Shown here: positions 17,382-25,135 of the stretch, in pieces
How positions within the stretch are numbered: the stretch's first letter is position 1
Layout of the letters: each line of letters starts with the position of its first letter
Assembly: GCF_003989665.1 (NCBI RefSeq)
Contig: NZ_RZIJ01000030.1
Coordinates: forward strand, 1-64,000
Direction of reading: 5' to 3'
Origin: Azospirillum doebereinerae
GTDB taxonomy: Bacteria; Pseudomonadota; Alphaproteobacteria; Azospirillales; Azospirillaceae
Length of the DNA: 64,000 bases
The notes under the pieces: model-generated
Seen by the model: the letters and a program-made list of their open reading frames with translations, nothing else
Databases searched by the model: none
What the model was told of the DNA's origin: nothing
Made by a program: the position numbers and the translations under genes

Positions 17382-20039
17382 ATGGACAAAGGCACGCCGA
17401 AGGCCATCCGACTCCAGGATTACCGCCCGACCGCCCATCTGATCGACACGGTCGATTTGCACGTCGATCTGGGCGAGGATTTCACCACGGTCCGTGCGGT
17501 GCTGGCGATCCGCCGCAACCCGGCCCGCCCCGACGCCGCCGCCACCCCTCTGACGCTCGACGGCCAACGGCTGGAGCTGGTGTCGGTGACGCTCGATGGC
17601 CAGACGCTGGGGGCGGAGGCCTACACGCTCACGCCCGACCACCTGACCCTCGCCGAGGTCCCGGACCGCTTCACGCTGGAGACCGTGGTCCGCATCAAGC
17701 CGCAGGAGAACACGGCGCTGGAGGGGCTCTACAAGTCGTCGGGCAACTTCTGCACCCAATGCGAGGCCGAGGGCTTCCGCAAGATCACCTATTTCCTCGA
17801 CCGCCCCGACGTGATGGCGCGCTACAGCACCACCATCACCGGCGACAAGGCGCGTTACCCGGTCCTGCTGTCGAACGGCAACCTTGCCGACTCGGGCGAT
17901 ATCGGCGACGGCCGCCACTGGGCGCGTTGGGAGGATCCCTTCCCCAAGCCCTGCTACCTGTTCGCGCTGGTCGCCGGGAACCTCGTCCACGCCGAGGACC
18001 GCTTCCGCACCGCGTCGGGCCGCGACGTCTGCTTGCGCATCTACGTCGAGCCGGGGAACGAGGACAAGGTCGACCACGCCATGCGCTCGCTGATCAAGTC
18101 GATGCGCTGGGACGAGGAGGTCTACGGCCTCGAATACGACCTGGACATCTTCAACATCGTCGCGGTCGGCGACTTCAACATGGGGGCGATGGAGAACAAG
18201 TCGCTCAACGTCTTCAACACCAAGTACATCCTGGCAAAGCCGGAGACCGCGACCGACACCGACTTCCTAAACATCGAGGCGGTCGTCGCCCACGAGTATT
18301 TCCACAACTGGACCGGCAACCGCGTCACCTGCCGCGACTGGTTCCAGTTGTCGCTGAAGGAAGGGCTGACGGTCTTCCGCGACCAGGAATTCTCCTCCGA
18401 CCTGAACTCGCGCGCGGTCAAGCGGATCGCCGACGTGCAGGGGCTGCGCACCGTCCAGTTCCAGGAGGATTCCGGCGCCATGGCCCACCCGGTGCGGCCG
18501 GACAGCTACGTCGAGATCAACAACTTCTACACGCCTACCGTCTACAACAAGGGTGCGGAGGTCATCCGCATGATCCACACCCTGCTGGGGCCGGAGAAGT
18601 ACCGGAAGGGCACCGACCTCTATTTCCAGCGCCACGACGGGCAGGCGGTGACCTGCGACGATTTCGTCGCCGCGATGGCTGACGCCAGCGGGGTCGACCT
18701 GTCGCAGTTCCAGCTCTGGTACCGGCAGTCCGGCACGCCGGAGCTCGACGTCTCCAGCGACTATGACGCAACGGCGAAGACCTACCGGTTGACGGTGCGC
18801 CAAACCGTGCCGCCGACGCCGGGCCAGCCGACCAAGCAGCCGATGCACATCCCGCTGGTGGTCGGCCTGCTCGGCCCCGACGGCGCCGACTTGCCCCTGC
18901 GTCTGGCCGGCGAGGACAAGGCGTCCGAAACCAGCCGCATCCTGCACGTCAGGGCCGAGACCCAGGTCTTCGAGTTCCAGGACATCGCCGCCCGCCCGGT
19001 GCCGTCGCTGCTGCGCGGCTTCTCCGCCCCGGTGAAGCTGAAGGCCGACGTCTCCGACGAGGAGCTGACCTTCCTGATGGCGCATGACAGCGACGCCTTC
19101 AACCGGTGGGAGGCCGGGCAGATCCTCGGCACCCGCATCCTGCTGGGGCTGGTCGCCGACCGGCGGGACGGCCGGGCGCTGGTGCTGCCCACCGCCTACG
19201 TCGCCGCCGTCGCCAAGATCCTGGAGGATTCAGACCGCGATCCCGCCTTCGCCGCGCAGGCGCTGGTGCTGCCCACCGAAGCCTATCTCGGCACCCAGAT
19301 GGCGGTCATCGACCCCGACGGCATCCATGAGGTCCGCGAGTTCGCCCGCAAGACGCTGGCCGCCGCCCTGCGGTCGCAGTGGCTGGAGACCTATCGGCGG
19401 AACGCCACGGACGGCGCCTTCTCGGTGGACGCGGAGTCGATCGGCAAGCGGGCGCTGAAGAACCTCTGCCTCGCCTACCTGATGGCGCTGGAGGAGGACG
19501 AGGCGTTGGCCCTCGCTCTCGCCCAGTACCGCAACGGCGGGGCGATGACCGACGTGATCGCGACGGTCCAGTTCCTCGCCAGCGCCCAGGCGCCCGAGCG
19601 CGACGAGGTGCTCGCCTGCTTCTACGAACGCTGGAAGGGCGACGCGCTGGTGGTGGACAAGTGGTTCGGCGTGCAGGCGATGTCCAGCCGGCCGGACGCG
19701 CTGGCGCGGGTGACGGAGCTTCTCGGCCATCCGGCCTTCGAGATCCGGAACCCCAACAAGGTCTACGCGCTGATTGGCGGCTTCGCCAATGGCAACCCGG
19801 TCCGCTTCCACGACGCGGGTGGCGCCGGGTACCGCTTCCTCGCCGATCAGGTTCTGCGGTTGAACCCGATAAACCCGCAGGTTGCGGCCCGGTTGATGGG
19901 TCCGTTCTCCCGCCTGCGGCGCTATGACGCGGCCCGCCAAGGGCTGATGAAGGCCGAGCTGGAGCGCATCGTTGCCACGCCGGGGCTGTCCCCGGATGTC
20001 TACGAGGTGGCGAGCAAGAGCCTGGACGCCGCCGGCTGA
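17382..20039 (+). CDS. pepN: aminopeptidase N (M1 family)
   Basis: 885-residue cytosolic zinc aminopeptidase that removes N-terminal residues from peptides. The exopeptidase motif GAMEN is at 268-272 and the zinc site HEYFH at 304-308 with the third ligand Glu in the following LKEGLTVFRDQEF helix. The C-terminal half carries the Ig-like and helical domains of the bacterial PepN type (DUF3458). Length agrees with E. coli PepN (870). The ATG at 17382 follows GACAAGG; an open frame from 17325 lacks support. It ends just before a bidirectional terminator. Confidence 0.97.
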   Translation: MDKGTPKAIRLQDYRPTAHLIDTVDLHVDLGEDFTTVRAVLAIRRNPARPDAAATPLTLDGQRLELVSVTLDGQTLGAEAYTLTPDHLTLAEVPDRFTLETVVRIKPQENTALEGLYKSSGNFCTQCEAEGFRKITYFLDRPDVMARYSTTITGDKARYPVLLSNGNLADSGDIGDGRHWARWEDPFPKPCYLFALVAGNLVHAEDRFRTASGRDVCLRIYVEPGNEDKVDHAMRSLIKSMRWDEEVYGLEYDLDIFNIVAVGDFNMGAMENKSLNVFNTKYILAKPETATDTDFLNIEAVVAHEYFHNWTGNRVTCRDWFQLSLKEGLTVFRDQEFSSDLNSRAVKRIADVQGLRTVQFQEDSGAMAHPVRPDSYVEINNFYTPTVYNKGAEVIRMIHTLLGPEKYRKGTDLYFQRHDGQAVTCDDFVAAMADASGVDLSQFQLWYRQSGTPELDVSSDYDATAKTYRLTVRQTVPPTPGQPTKQPMHIPLVVGLLGPDGADLPLRLAGEDKASETSRILHVRAETQVFEFQDIAARPVPSLLRGFSAPVKLKADVSDEELTFLMAHDSDAFNRWEAGQILGTRILLGLVADRRDGRALVLPTAYVAAVAKILEDSDRDPAFAAQALVLPTEAYLGTQMAVIDPDGIHEVREFARKTLAAALRSQWLETYRRNATDGAFSVDAESIGKRALKNLCLAYLMALEEDEALALALAQYRNGGAMTDVIATVQFLASAQAPERDEVLACFYERWKGDALVVDKWFGVQAMSSRPDALARVTELLGHPAFEIRNPNKVYALIGGFANGNPVRFHDAGGAGYRFLADQVLRLNPINPQVAARLMGPFSRLRRYDAARQGLMKAELERIVATPGLSPDVYEVASKSLDAAG

Positions 20040-20060
20040 CCTCGGACGGGCGGTCCAACG

Positions 20061-20092
20061 AAAAGGGCCGGAGGTTTCCCTCCGGCCCTTTT
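20061..20092. terminator. bidirectional terminator between pepN and cytochrome c gene
   Basis: AAAAGGGCCGGAGG and CCTCCGGCCCTTTT form a 10-bp GC stem with a 4-base loop, flanked by AAAA on one side and TTTT on the other. It can therefore serve the two convergent genes, pepN on plus and the cytochrome gene on minus. Confidence 0.9.
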
Positions 20093-20120
20093 CGCATCCA
20101 GGCCCTTGGGCCTTCGTGGA

Positions 20121-20501
20121 TTACTTCTGCTCGCTCAGGAAGGCGATCAGATCGGCGCGCTTGGCGTCGTCCTTGAGACCGGCGAAGGCCATCGTGCCGC
20201 CGGGGACGATCTCCTTGGGAGCCTTGATGTAGGCATCCAGGTTCTCGGCCGTCCAGACATAGCCGGCGGTGCCCTTTTCCTTCATCGGGGCCGAGTAACG
20301 GAAGCCGTCGATCGAGGCGGCGGGGCGGCCGACCACGCCGAACAGCGACGGACCGACCTTGTTCTTGCCCGCTTCCGCGGTGTGGCAGGCCATGCAGACC
20401 TTGAACACGTCCTTGCCGGCGGCGGCGTCGGCGGCCTGCGCGGCGCCGGCTCCCAGGACGACGGAGGCGACCAGAGCCACGCCCATCAGATGCTTCTTCA
20501 T
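20121..20501 (-). CDS. class I c-type cytochrome (periplasmic)
   Basis: 126 residues with a signal peptide (about 1-23, cleavage after AQA) and one heme site, C36-M-A-C39-H40. M104 in PGGTMAFAG is the likely sixth ligand. Size and PSLFGVVGRPA...GFRYS motifs place it with the cytochrome c2/c550 group that shuttles electrons in the periplasm between respiratory complexes. The ATG at 20501 was chosen because the signal peptide begins there; the longer open frame would put a Trp/Pro-rich extension in front. The CoxG-like gene lies 131 bases upstream on the same strand. Confidence 0.93.
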   Translation of the reverse strand: MKKHLMGVALVASVVLGAGAAQAADAAAGKDVFKVCMACHTAEAGKNKVGPSLFGVVGRPAASIDGFRYSAPMKEKGTAGYVWTAENLDAYIKAPKEIVPGGTMAFAGLKDDAKRADLIAFLSEQK

Positions 20502-20632
20502 TCTTCGGCTTCCCTTCCGAGTGATGGCCGGCCAAAGCGACGCCGGCCGAAAACGCGCGGCAGCATACACATTCCAAGGTCGGGGCCAACACCCCAACGT
20601 GCCGCCCTCAGCCTAAAGCATGAGCTGCGACG

Positions 20633-21343
20633 CTATGTCATCCAGGCAAGGAGGATCCCCAGAACGGCAATCAGAAGAAGCGCCCCCCAGGGCAGGTAGA
20701 AATTGCTTTCACCCGCTCCGGTAGCGGCCCGAAGGGCGGAGGGCAGCGGCACCTCGGGCGGCGGCGCCACCGCCTGCGGCGTCACGACGGGCGCGATGGG
20801 GATGGGCGCGGCATCGACAGGGGCGGCGTAGACGGAGGCCTTATGGGCCGGAGCGGCGACGGCGGCCGGCGGCGGAACATTCTCGGGTCCCTCGACGGAG
20901 GGCGGCGCGCCGACCGCCTGCGTGAAGCGGGAGAAGAAATCGTCGGCCATCTTGCGCGCCGTCGCGTCGACCAGCCGCGAGCCGATCTGCGCCAGCTTGC
21001 CGCCGACCTGGGCGCGCGCCGTGTAGGTCAGCAGCGTCGCGCCGTCGTCGTCGGCCAGCGCCACCGTGGCGCCGCCCTTGCCGAAGCCGGCGGCCCCGCC
21101 CGATCCCTCGCCGCTGATGGTGTAGCCGTTGGGCGGGTCGAGATCCGACAGCGTTACCTTGCCGGCGAACTTCGCGCTGACCGGCCCGACCTTGGCGACC
21201 ACCTTGGCGGTCATCTCGGTGTCGGACAGCTTCACGACCTCCTCGCAACCGGGAATGCACTGGCGCAGGACCTCCGGGTCGTTCAGCGCGGCCCACACCC
21301 GGTCTCGCGGTGCCTCGATCCGGTGGCTTCCGCTCATGTCCAT
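20633..21343 (-). CDS. CoxG-like SRPBCC protein with C-terminal membrane anchor
   Basis: 236 residues. The N-terminal 150 residues are a SRPBCC/polyketide-cyclase fold of the CO dehydrogenase subunit G family (MSGSHRIEAPRDRVWAALND, IPGCEEV). Then comes a Pro/Ala-rich linker and a final hydrophobic segment (LPWGALLLIAVLGILLAWMT) that would anchor it to the inner membrane. In carboxydotrophs CoxG takes part in membrane recruitment of the CO dehydrogenase; many family members occur without cox genes, as here, so the role is open. GGAGGAACG precedes the ATG. Confidence 0.85.
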   Translation of the reverse strand: MDMSGSHRIEAPRDRVWAALNDPEVLRQCIPGCEEVVKLSDTEMTAKVVAKVGPVSAKFAGKVTLSDLDPPNGYTISGEGSGGAAGFGKGGATVALADDDGATLLTYTARAQVGGKLAQIGSRLVDATARKMADDFFSRFTQAVGAPPSVEGPENVPPPAAVAAPAHKASVYAAPVDAAPIPIAPVVTPQAVAPPPEVPLPSALRAATGAGESNFYLPWGALLLIAVLGILLAWMT

Positions 21344-21458
21344 GATCGTCGTTCCTCCCAAGTCTTGTTGTCCGGAGCCCAGGCGAGCGGCCAAGCCCAA
21401 GCCTGAAGATAGGGGGGCGCCGCCCGATGCGACAGCCCCAGGCTTCGGACCCGCGCCG

Positions 21459-21899
21459 TCAGCGCGACCGGACGCAGTTCTCGACGATGGGCGCGCAGGC
21501 CGACAGGCTGACGCCGGCCGGATAGCTCACCTGCTCCACGGCGCCGCCACGCCCCAGCACGACGGTGACCTCGCAGCCGGTCGAAGTTCCACCCACCGGC
21601 AGGCTGAAACCGAGGCCGAGGCCGACCCCACTGCCGAAACTGCCGCCTCCGGCGCCGATTCCGAGGCCGCTCGACGGGCCATAACCGCCGGACGGGCGGG
21701 CGACGTAGGTGTAGTAATCGCGTCCCTCGGCGCTGGCCTGCCGTTCCGGCACGCCGGCGCAGGCCAGCAGACGGTCCTTGGGCATGCCGACCAGCTCGGT
21801 CTGGGCGCGCTGCGCCACCTCCGCCCCCGGCCCGGTAGCGCAGGCGGCCAGCACCACGACCGACAGGCCGAGCAACACTCCAGAAACACGCACGCCCAT
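21459..21899 (-). CDS. small lipoprotein, unknown function
   Basis: 146 residues with a lipoprotein signal: hydrophobic N-terminus and lipobox LAAC, the lipidated cysteine at about 20. The mature part contains a Gly/Ser-rich stretch (about 70-100) and a C-terminal region with three more cysteines. The segment QRAQTELVGMPKDRLLACAGVPER resembles the start of SmpA/BamE-like small lipoprotein domains, but I would not call it such. GGAGGAG lies before the ATG. It is divergent from folK. Confidence 0.75.
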   Translation of the reverse strand: MGVRVSGVLLGLSVVVLAACATGPGAEVAQRAQTELVGMPKDRLLACAGVPERQASAEGRDYYTYVARPSGGYGPSSGLGIGAGGGSFGSGVGLGLGFSLPVGGTSTGCEVTVVLGRGGAVEQVSYPAGVSLSACAPIVENCVRSR

Positions 21900-22050
21900 A
21901 ATGCCATCTCCTCCATCGAACGGTTCTTGTCAAACGGTGCCGAAACGGGAACCCCGGCAGGCTTCCGCTGTTCCCACCAACCATGACGCGATCCCGGCGA
22001 TTTGGTAGGACTATGGCGGATTGTCGATTGCACCGGGATGCCCTTCTCTC

Positions 22051-22638
22051 ATGTCCGATCAAACCCTGCCCCCGAAAAGCGGCGCTTCGGCCCTGGATCC
22101 GGCCAAGGATTCGCTTGTGACCACGGTTCATCTGGCGCTCGGCGGCAACCTCGGCGACCGCCGGGCCAATCTGTCGGCCGCGATCGACCGGCTCGGCGCC
22201 CTGCTGCGCATCGACCGGCTGTCGGCCGTCTACGAAACCGCGCCGATGTACGTCACCGACCAGCCCGCCTTCCTGAACATGGCGCTGAGCGGCACCACCG
22301 ACCTGGCGCCCCGGGAACTGCTGCGCGCCGTCAAGCGGATCGAGGAGGAACTGGGCCGCAACTTGGACGGCCTGCGCTTCGGGCCGCGCCCCATCGACAT
22401 CGACATCCTGTTCCAAGGCGCGCTGGTGATGGCGTCGCCCGACCTGGAGATCCCACACCCCCGCATCGCGGAACGCGCCTTCGTGCTCTGCCCGCTGGCC
22501 GACATCGCCGCCGATTTGCGCCACCCGGCGCTCGGTCGAACCATCGCCGAATTGCTGGCCGGCGCGCCTGGACGCGACAGCGTGGTCCGCGTGGCCGATG
22601 CCCTGGAACCGCACCCGCCCTCCCCATCCACGATCTAG
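22051..22638 (+). CDS. folK: HPPK, folate biosynthesis pyrophosphokinase
   Basis: 195-residue 2-amino-4-hydroxy-6-hydroxymethyldihydropteridine diphosphokinase; transfers pyrophosphate from ATP to the pterin in folate synthesis. Signatures are LALGGNLGDRRANL, SAVYETAPMYVTDQPAFLNMA and FGPRPIDIDILF, then HPRIAERAFVLCPLADIA. The first 20 residues before TTVHLALGGN are an extension. A dihydroneopterin aldolase-like gene, an earlier step of the same pathway, lies 0.7 kb downstream on the same strand. Confidence 0.95.
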   Translation: MSDQTLPPKSGASALDPAKDSLVTTVHLALGGNLGDRRANLSAAIDRLGALLRIDRLSAVYETAPMYVTDQPAFLNMALSGTTDLAPRELLRAVKRIEEELGRNLDGLRFGPRPIDIDILFQGALVMASPDLEIPHPRIAERAFVLCPLADIAADLRHPALGRTIAELLAGAPGRDSVVRVADALEPHPPSPSTI

Positions 22639-22650
22639 GAGACTTCCAAC

Positions 22651-23235
22651 GTGCCCCCACAGGATCCGCGCAGCGAAAAGCAGAAGATGCTGGCCGGCGA
22701 CCTCTACCGCGCCGGAGGACCGGAACTGACCGCCGACGCGCTGCGGGCCGACCGGCTGCTGCGCGCCTACAACGCGACCGGCGCCGAGGAGAGCGAAAAG
22801 CGGGGCGCGATCCTGGCCGAACTGCTGGGGGCAGCCGGGGAGGGGCTGATGCTGCGGCCGCCCTTCCAGTGCGACTATGGGTTCAACATCCGGATCGGGC
22901 GCGGCACCTTCATCAATTTCGGCGCGGTGTTCCTGGACGTGGTGCCGATCACACTCGGCGACCACTGCCAGATCGGCCCGTCGGTGCAGATCTACACCGC
23001 CGACCACCCGCGCGATCCCGATCTGCGGCGGGAGGGTTATGAGTCCGGCATCCCGGTCCGCATCGGCAACAACGTGTGGATCGGCGGCGGCGCCATCATC
23101 CTGCCCGGCGTGACCATCGGCGACGACGCCATCGTCGGGGCGGGCAGTGTGGTGACGCGGGACGTTCCGGCCGGGAGCATTGTGGTCGGCAATCCGGCCC
23201 GTCCGGTGCCCCGCCGAGCACCGCCTCCGGTCTGA
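22651..23235 (+). CDS. hexapeptide-repeat sugar O-acetyltransferase (maltose acetyltransferase type)
   Basis: 194 residues. The N-terminal EKQKMLAGDLYRAGGPEL motif is the maltose/galactoside acetyltransferase family start. A left-handed beta-helix of hexapeptide repeats follows (for example IGRGTFINFGAVFLD, IGNNVWIGGGAIILPGVTIG, GAGSVVTRDVPAGSIVVGNPA). The catalytic His is expected in IYTADHPRD. It would acetylate a sugar with acetyl-CoA; substrate unknown. The start is GTG with TAGGAG upstream, 12 bases after folK, so it is in the same operon. Confidence 0.9.
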   Translation: MPPQDPRSEKQKMLAGDLYRAGGPELTADALRADRLLRAYNATGAEESEKRGAILAELLGAAGEGLMLRPPFQCDYGFNIRIGRGTFINFGAVFLDVVPITLGDHCQIGPSVQIYTADHPRDPDLRREGYESGIPVRIGNNVWIGGGAIILPGVTIGDDAIVGAGSVVTRDVPAGSIVVGNPARPVPRRAPPPV

Positions 23236-23365
23236 TTGGCCCCGGCCGGATTGGCAAGGCTTGGCCGTTGCGCTTATAGTACGCCCCGGCGGCGGGACGG
23301 CGATGAGCGCCAGCCCCGCCGCCGGGGAAAGCCGGCCCCAGGGCAGGCCGGTCAGGAGAAGCTGT

Positions 23366-23773
23366 TTGTCCGATCACAGCGCGGAGCGGCACGCCATCGT
23401 CCAACCGGGCGGAGCGACGCTGACCTACACGATTCTCGTGCGCGGTTTCACCGCGACGGTCGCCCTGGCCGGACGGCCGGGACGCCCGGCCGTCCGCATC
23501 GACCTGACCCTGACGGTCACCCATCCCGGCGCCGGTTTTCCCGACAACATCGCGGCCGTCATGTCCTATGAGGACATCGTCGAGGAACTGCGGCGGCTGT
23601 GCGCCGACGAGACGATCCCCGGCCCCGATTATCTGGCCGAGCGGGCCGCCGATCTTTGCCTGACCCACGCCAAGGTGCAGCGCGTCCGCGTCGATGTGGA
23701 ACTGCCGTCGACCGCCGCCGAGGGCGCCGGGGCCGGAGCCAGCATCACGCGGGCGCAACAGAACGGCCTCTGA
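23366..23773 (+). CDS. folB: dihydroneopterin aldolase-like protein (FolB family), TTG start
   Basis: 135 residues from the proposed TTG. The pattern LTLTVTHPGAGFPDNIAAVMSYEDIVEELRRL, then LAERAADLCLTHAKVQRVRVDVE, is that of the FolB/dihydroneopterin aldolase fold. The enzyme would release glycolaldehyde from dihydroneopterin and make the substrate of FolK. CAGGAG at 23352-23357 lies 8 bases before the TTG. An alternative ATG at 23303 has a poor ribosome site and adds 21 residues that use AGG and AGA, rare codons in this genome. FolB members with changed active sites exist, so activity is not certain. Confidence 0.7.
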   Translation: MSDHSAERHAIVQPGGATLTYTILVRGFTATVALAGRPGRPAVRIDLTLTVTHPGAGFPDNIAAVMSYEDIVEELRRLCADETIPGPDYLAERAADLCLTHAKVQRVRVDVELPSTAAEGAGAGASITRAQQNGL

Positions 23774-23913
23774 AAACGGTCATTGAGCGGCCATCGACTT
23801 TTGCATTACTCCGTTGGCACAAACGTCGATGTTCCATGAGTAAGGAGCAACGGAAGGATATAGGCCTGATCGCCCAAAGTGCGGGTGCCAATTTCTTTTG
23901 TTCCGCGATAGGG

Positions 23914-23942
23914 TTGCGCGATTGTATTTTTAGCGTACAATC
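23914..23942 (+). promoter_or_regulatory. candidate promoter overlapped by an inverted repeat
   Basis: TTGCGC (23914-23919) and TACAAT (23936-23941) are 16 bases apart and look like a sigma-70-type promoter for the small gene at 24053. GATTGTA (23920-23926) and TACAATC (23936-23942) form a perfect 7-bp inverted repeat spanning the spacer and -10, a good place for an operator. Confidence 0.4.
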
Positions 23943-24052
23943 CAACGCCAGGGGAAAACCCCATTATCCCCATCGAAACACGACCTCCATCGTAACAGCG
24001 TGCAGGGATTGGCAAGCCGGATCGACCGACCGGTACTCACAGGGAGGGAAGC

Positions 24053-24211
24053 ATGGACCGCAGGACGCCGCCGACCCTTTCGGAACTCCTTGAGGATCCC
24101 ATGGTGATCGCCATCATGGCGCGCGACGGGATCGACCGGGAAACCTTCCAACAGATGCTCGATCGCGTACGCCGCAACCTGCGCGCCCAGCAGGAACGTT
24201 TGGCCGCGTAG
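24053..24211 (+). CDS. small conserved-looking hypothetical protein (52 aa)
   Basis: Short but convincing gene: a strong ribosome site (GGGAGGGAAGC) precedes the ATG and the codons have typical high GC at third positions. The product begins MDRRTPPTLSELLEDP and continues with VIAIMARDGIDRETFQQML, ending in an Arg/Gln-rich helix. It is predicted to be two amphipathic helices, with no membrane segment or cysteines. I do not recognise the family. A GC hairpin lies just after the stop. Confidence 0.65.
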   Translation: MDRRTPPTLSELLEDPMVIAIMARDGIDRETFQQMLDRVRRNLRAQQERLAA

Positions 24212-24221
24212 GACGAAGTCC

Positions 24222-24240
24222 CCCGCCCCAACGGGGCGGG
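24222..24240. terminator. GC hairpin between convergent genes (possible terminator)
   Basis: CCCGCCCC and GGGGCGGG form a perfect 8-bp stem with a 3-base loop, 10 bases after the 52-residue gene and 25 bases before the end of the convergent response regulator. There is no T-run on either side, so intrinsic termination is uncertain. Confidence 0.4.
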
Positions 24241-24265
24241 CAGGCCGATTCACCCACCGCACCGC

Positions 24266-24634
24266 CTATTCGCCGAGCACGGACCGCACCGCGTCCATCA
24301 CCTCCGACGGCGTGAAGGGTTTGCGCAGAGTCTTCTGTGCCCCCAACGCCTCCGCCACCGACAGGACATCCAGAGAGGCGCGGGCACCACCCCCGGAAAT
24401 GGCGATGATCTTCAGGCTGGGCGCGCTGCGCCTCAGTTCCATGATCGTCGCCAACCCTTCCTGGTTCGGCATGAAGATGTCGGTGATGACCAGATCGGCC
24501 GGGCTCTCCCGGAAAAGGGCGACGCCCTCGACTCCGTCTCGCGCGCCGGTCGCCTCGTGCCCGCCACGGGTCAGCGCGCGCAACAGCATCATCCGCGCCA
24601 CGTCGTCGTCGTCGATGATCAGCACGCGGGCCAT
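24266..24634 (-). CDS. single-domain response regulator
   Basis: 122 residues consisting of one receiver domain. The acidic pocket is DDDD at about 8-11, the phosphoacceptor Asp is in LVITDIFMPN, the switch Thr/Ser position reads IAISGGG, and the Lys is in TLRKPFTPSEV. No output domain, so it acts through protein contacts (CheY-like or phosphorelay). GGAGGAGA lies upstream of the ATG. No kinase gene is adjacent; the hybrid kinases elsewhere in the window are possible but unproven partners. Confidence 0.92.
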   Translation of the reverse strand: MARVLIIDDDDVARMMLLRALTRGGHEATGARDGVEGVALFRESPADLVITDIFMPNQEGLATIMELRRSAPSLKIIAISGGGARASLDVLSVAEALGAQKTLRKPFTPSEVMDAVRSVLGE

Positions 24635-24755
24635 GGGGGGTCTCCTCCGTCGTCGGAGTCCGGTCCGTCGCGCGGCCGGACGATCAACCCCATATGGCCG
24701 TTCCTTCGTGACCGATGGAGAAACTCTATCCCGCCCGCCCCTCAACGGGAAAGGG

Positions 24756-25070
24756 TCAGCCGCCAGTTTTTATCAAGCCGGGAATATCGCCGGCGCGCAT
24801 CTCCACGATCCGGCCGCCGCACAGGGTCACCGACAAATCGGCCGGAAATCCCGCCGCGACCCGCCCGTCCGGCGCCAGCGACCGCACGCTACCGCCGTCC
24901 AAGTCCAGACCGGGCGCGCAGCAGGGAGCCTCTCCGGCCGGGATCACCGCGCGGATGCGTCCCTCCTCGATGCGGATGTCGGCGGGCGGCGAATCGTCGA
25001 GCGCGGCGTTTCTCAGCCAGAACTTGCCGTTGGCCGGTATCCGCGCGAGGCAGCAGGCAGGAGCGTTCAT
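24756..25070 (-). CDS. deletion remnant of a cytosine deaminase-like amidohydrolase
   Basis: The 104-residue frame starts like a cytosine deaminase (LARIPANGKFWLRNA, then ADIRIEEGRIRAVIPAG and APGLDLDGG) and ends like the C-terminus of such an enzyme (GRVAAGFPADLSVTLCGGRIV). The complete metal-binding TIM barrel, about 300 residues, is missing between them. No HxH metal motif remains, so it cannot be an active deaminase. Either it is a decaying pseudogene with an in-frame internal deletion or a short protein retaining only the small beta domain. The ribosome site is weak. Confidence 0.5.
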   Translation of the reverse strand: MNAPACCLARIPANGKFWLRNAALDDSPPADIRIEEGRIRAVIPAGEAPCCAPGLDLDGGSVRSLAPDGRVAAGFPADLSVTLCGGRIVEMRAGDIPGLIKTGG

Positions 25071-25135
25071 AGGAAGTCCCGATCGGGGCGGTCATGAGAC
25101 CGTCATCAGCCTGCCGGAAAACGGTAAAGCAAAGA

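Noticed and set aside
20633..21343. Reading the CoxG-like gene as evidence for a CO dehydrogenase operon
   Set aside because: No coxS, coxM or coxL genes are near. CoxG-like SRPBCC proteins are widespread without them, so the link to the cowN CO theme is not supported.
23599..24093. 164-codon frame spanning the folB-like end and the next gap
   Set aside because: It overlaps the folB-like gene in another frame, and its distal half lacks coding bias. The real gene in this part is the short one at 24053-24211.
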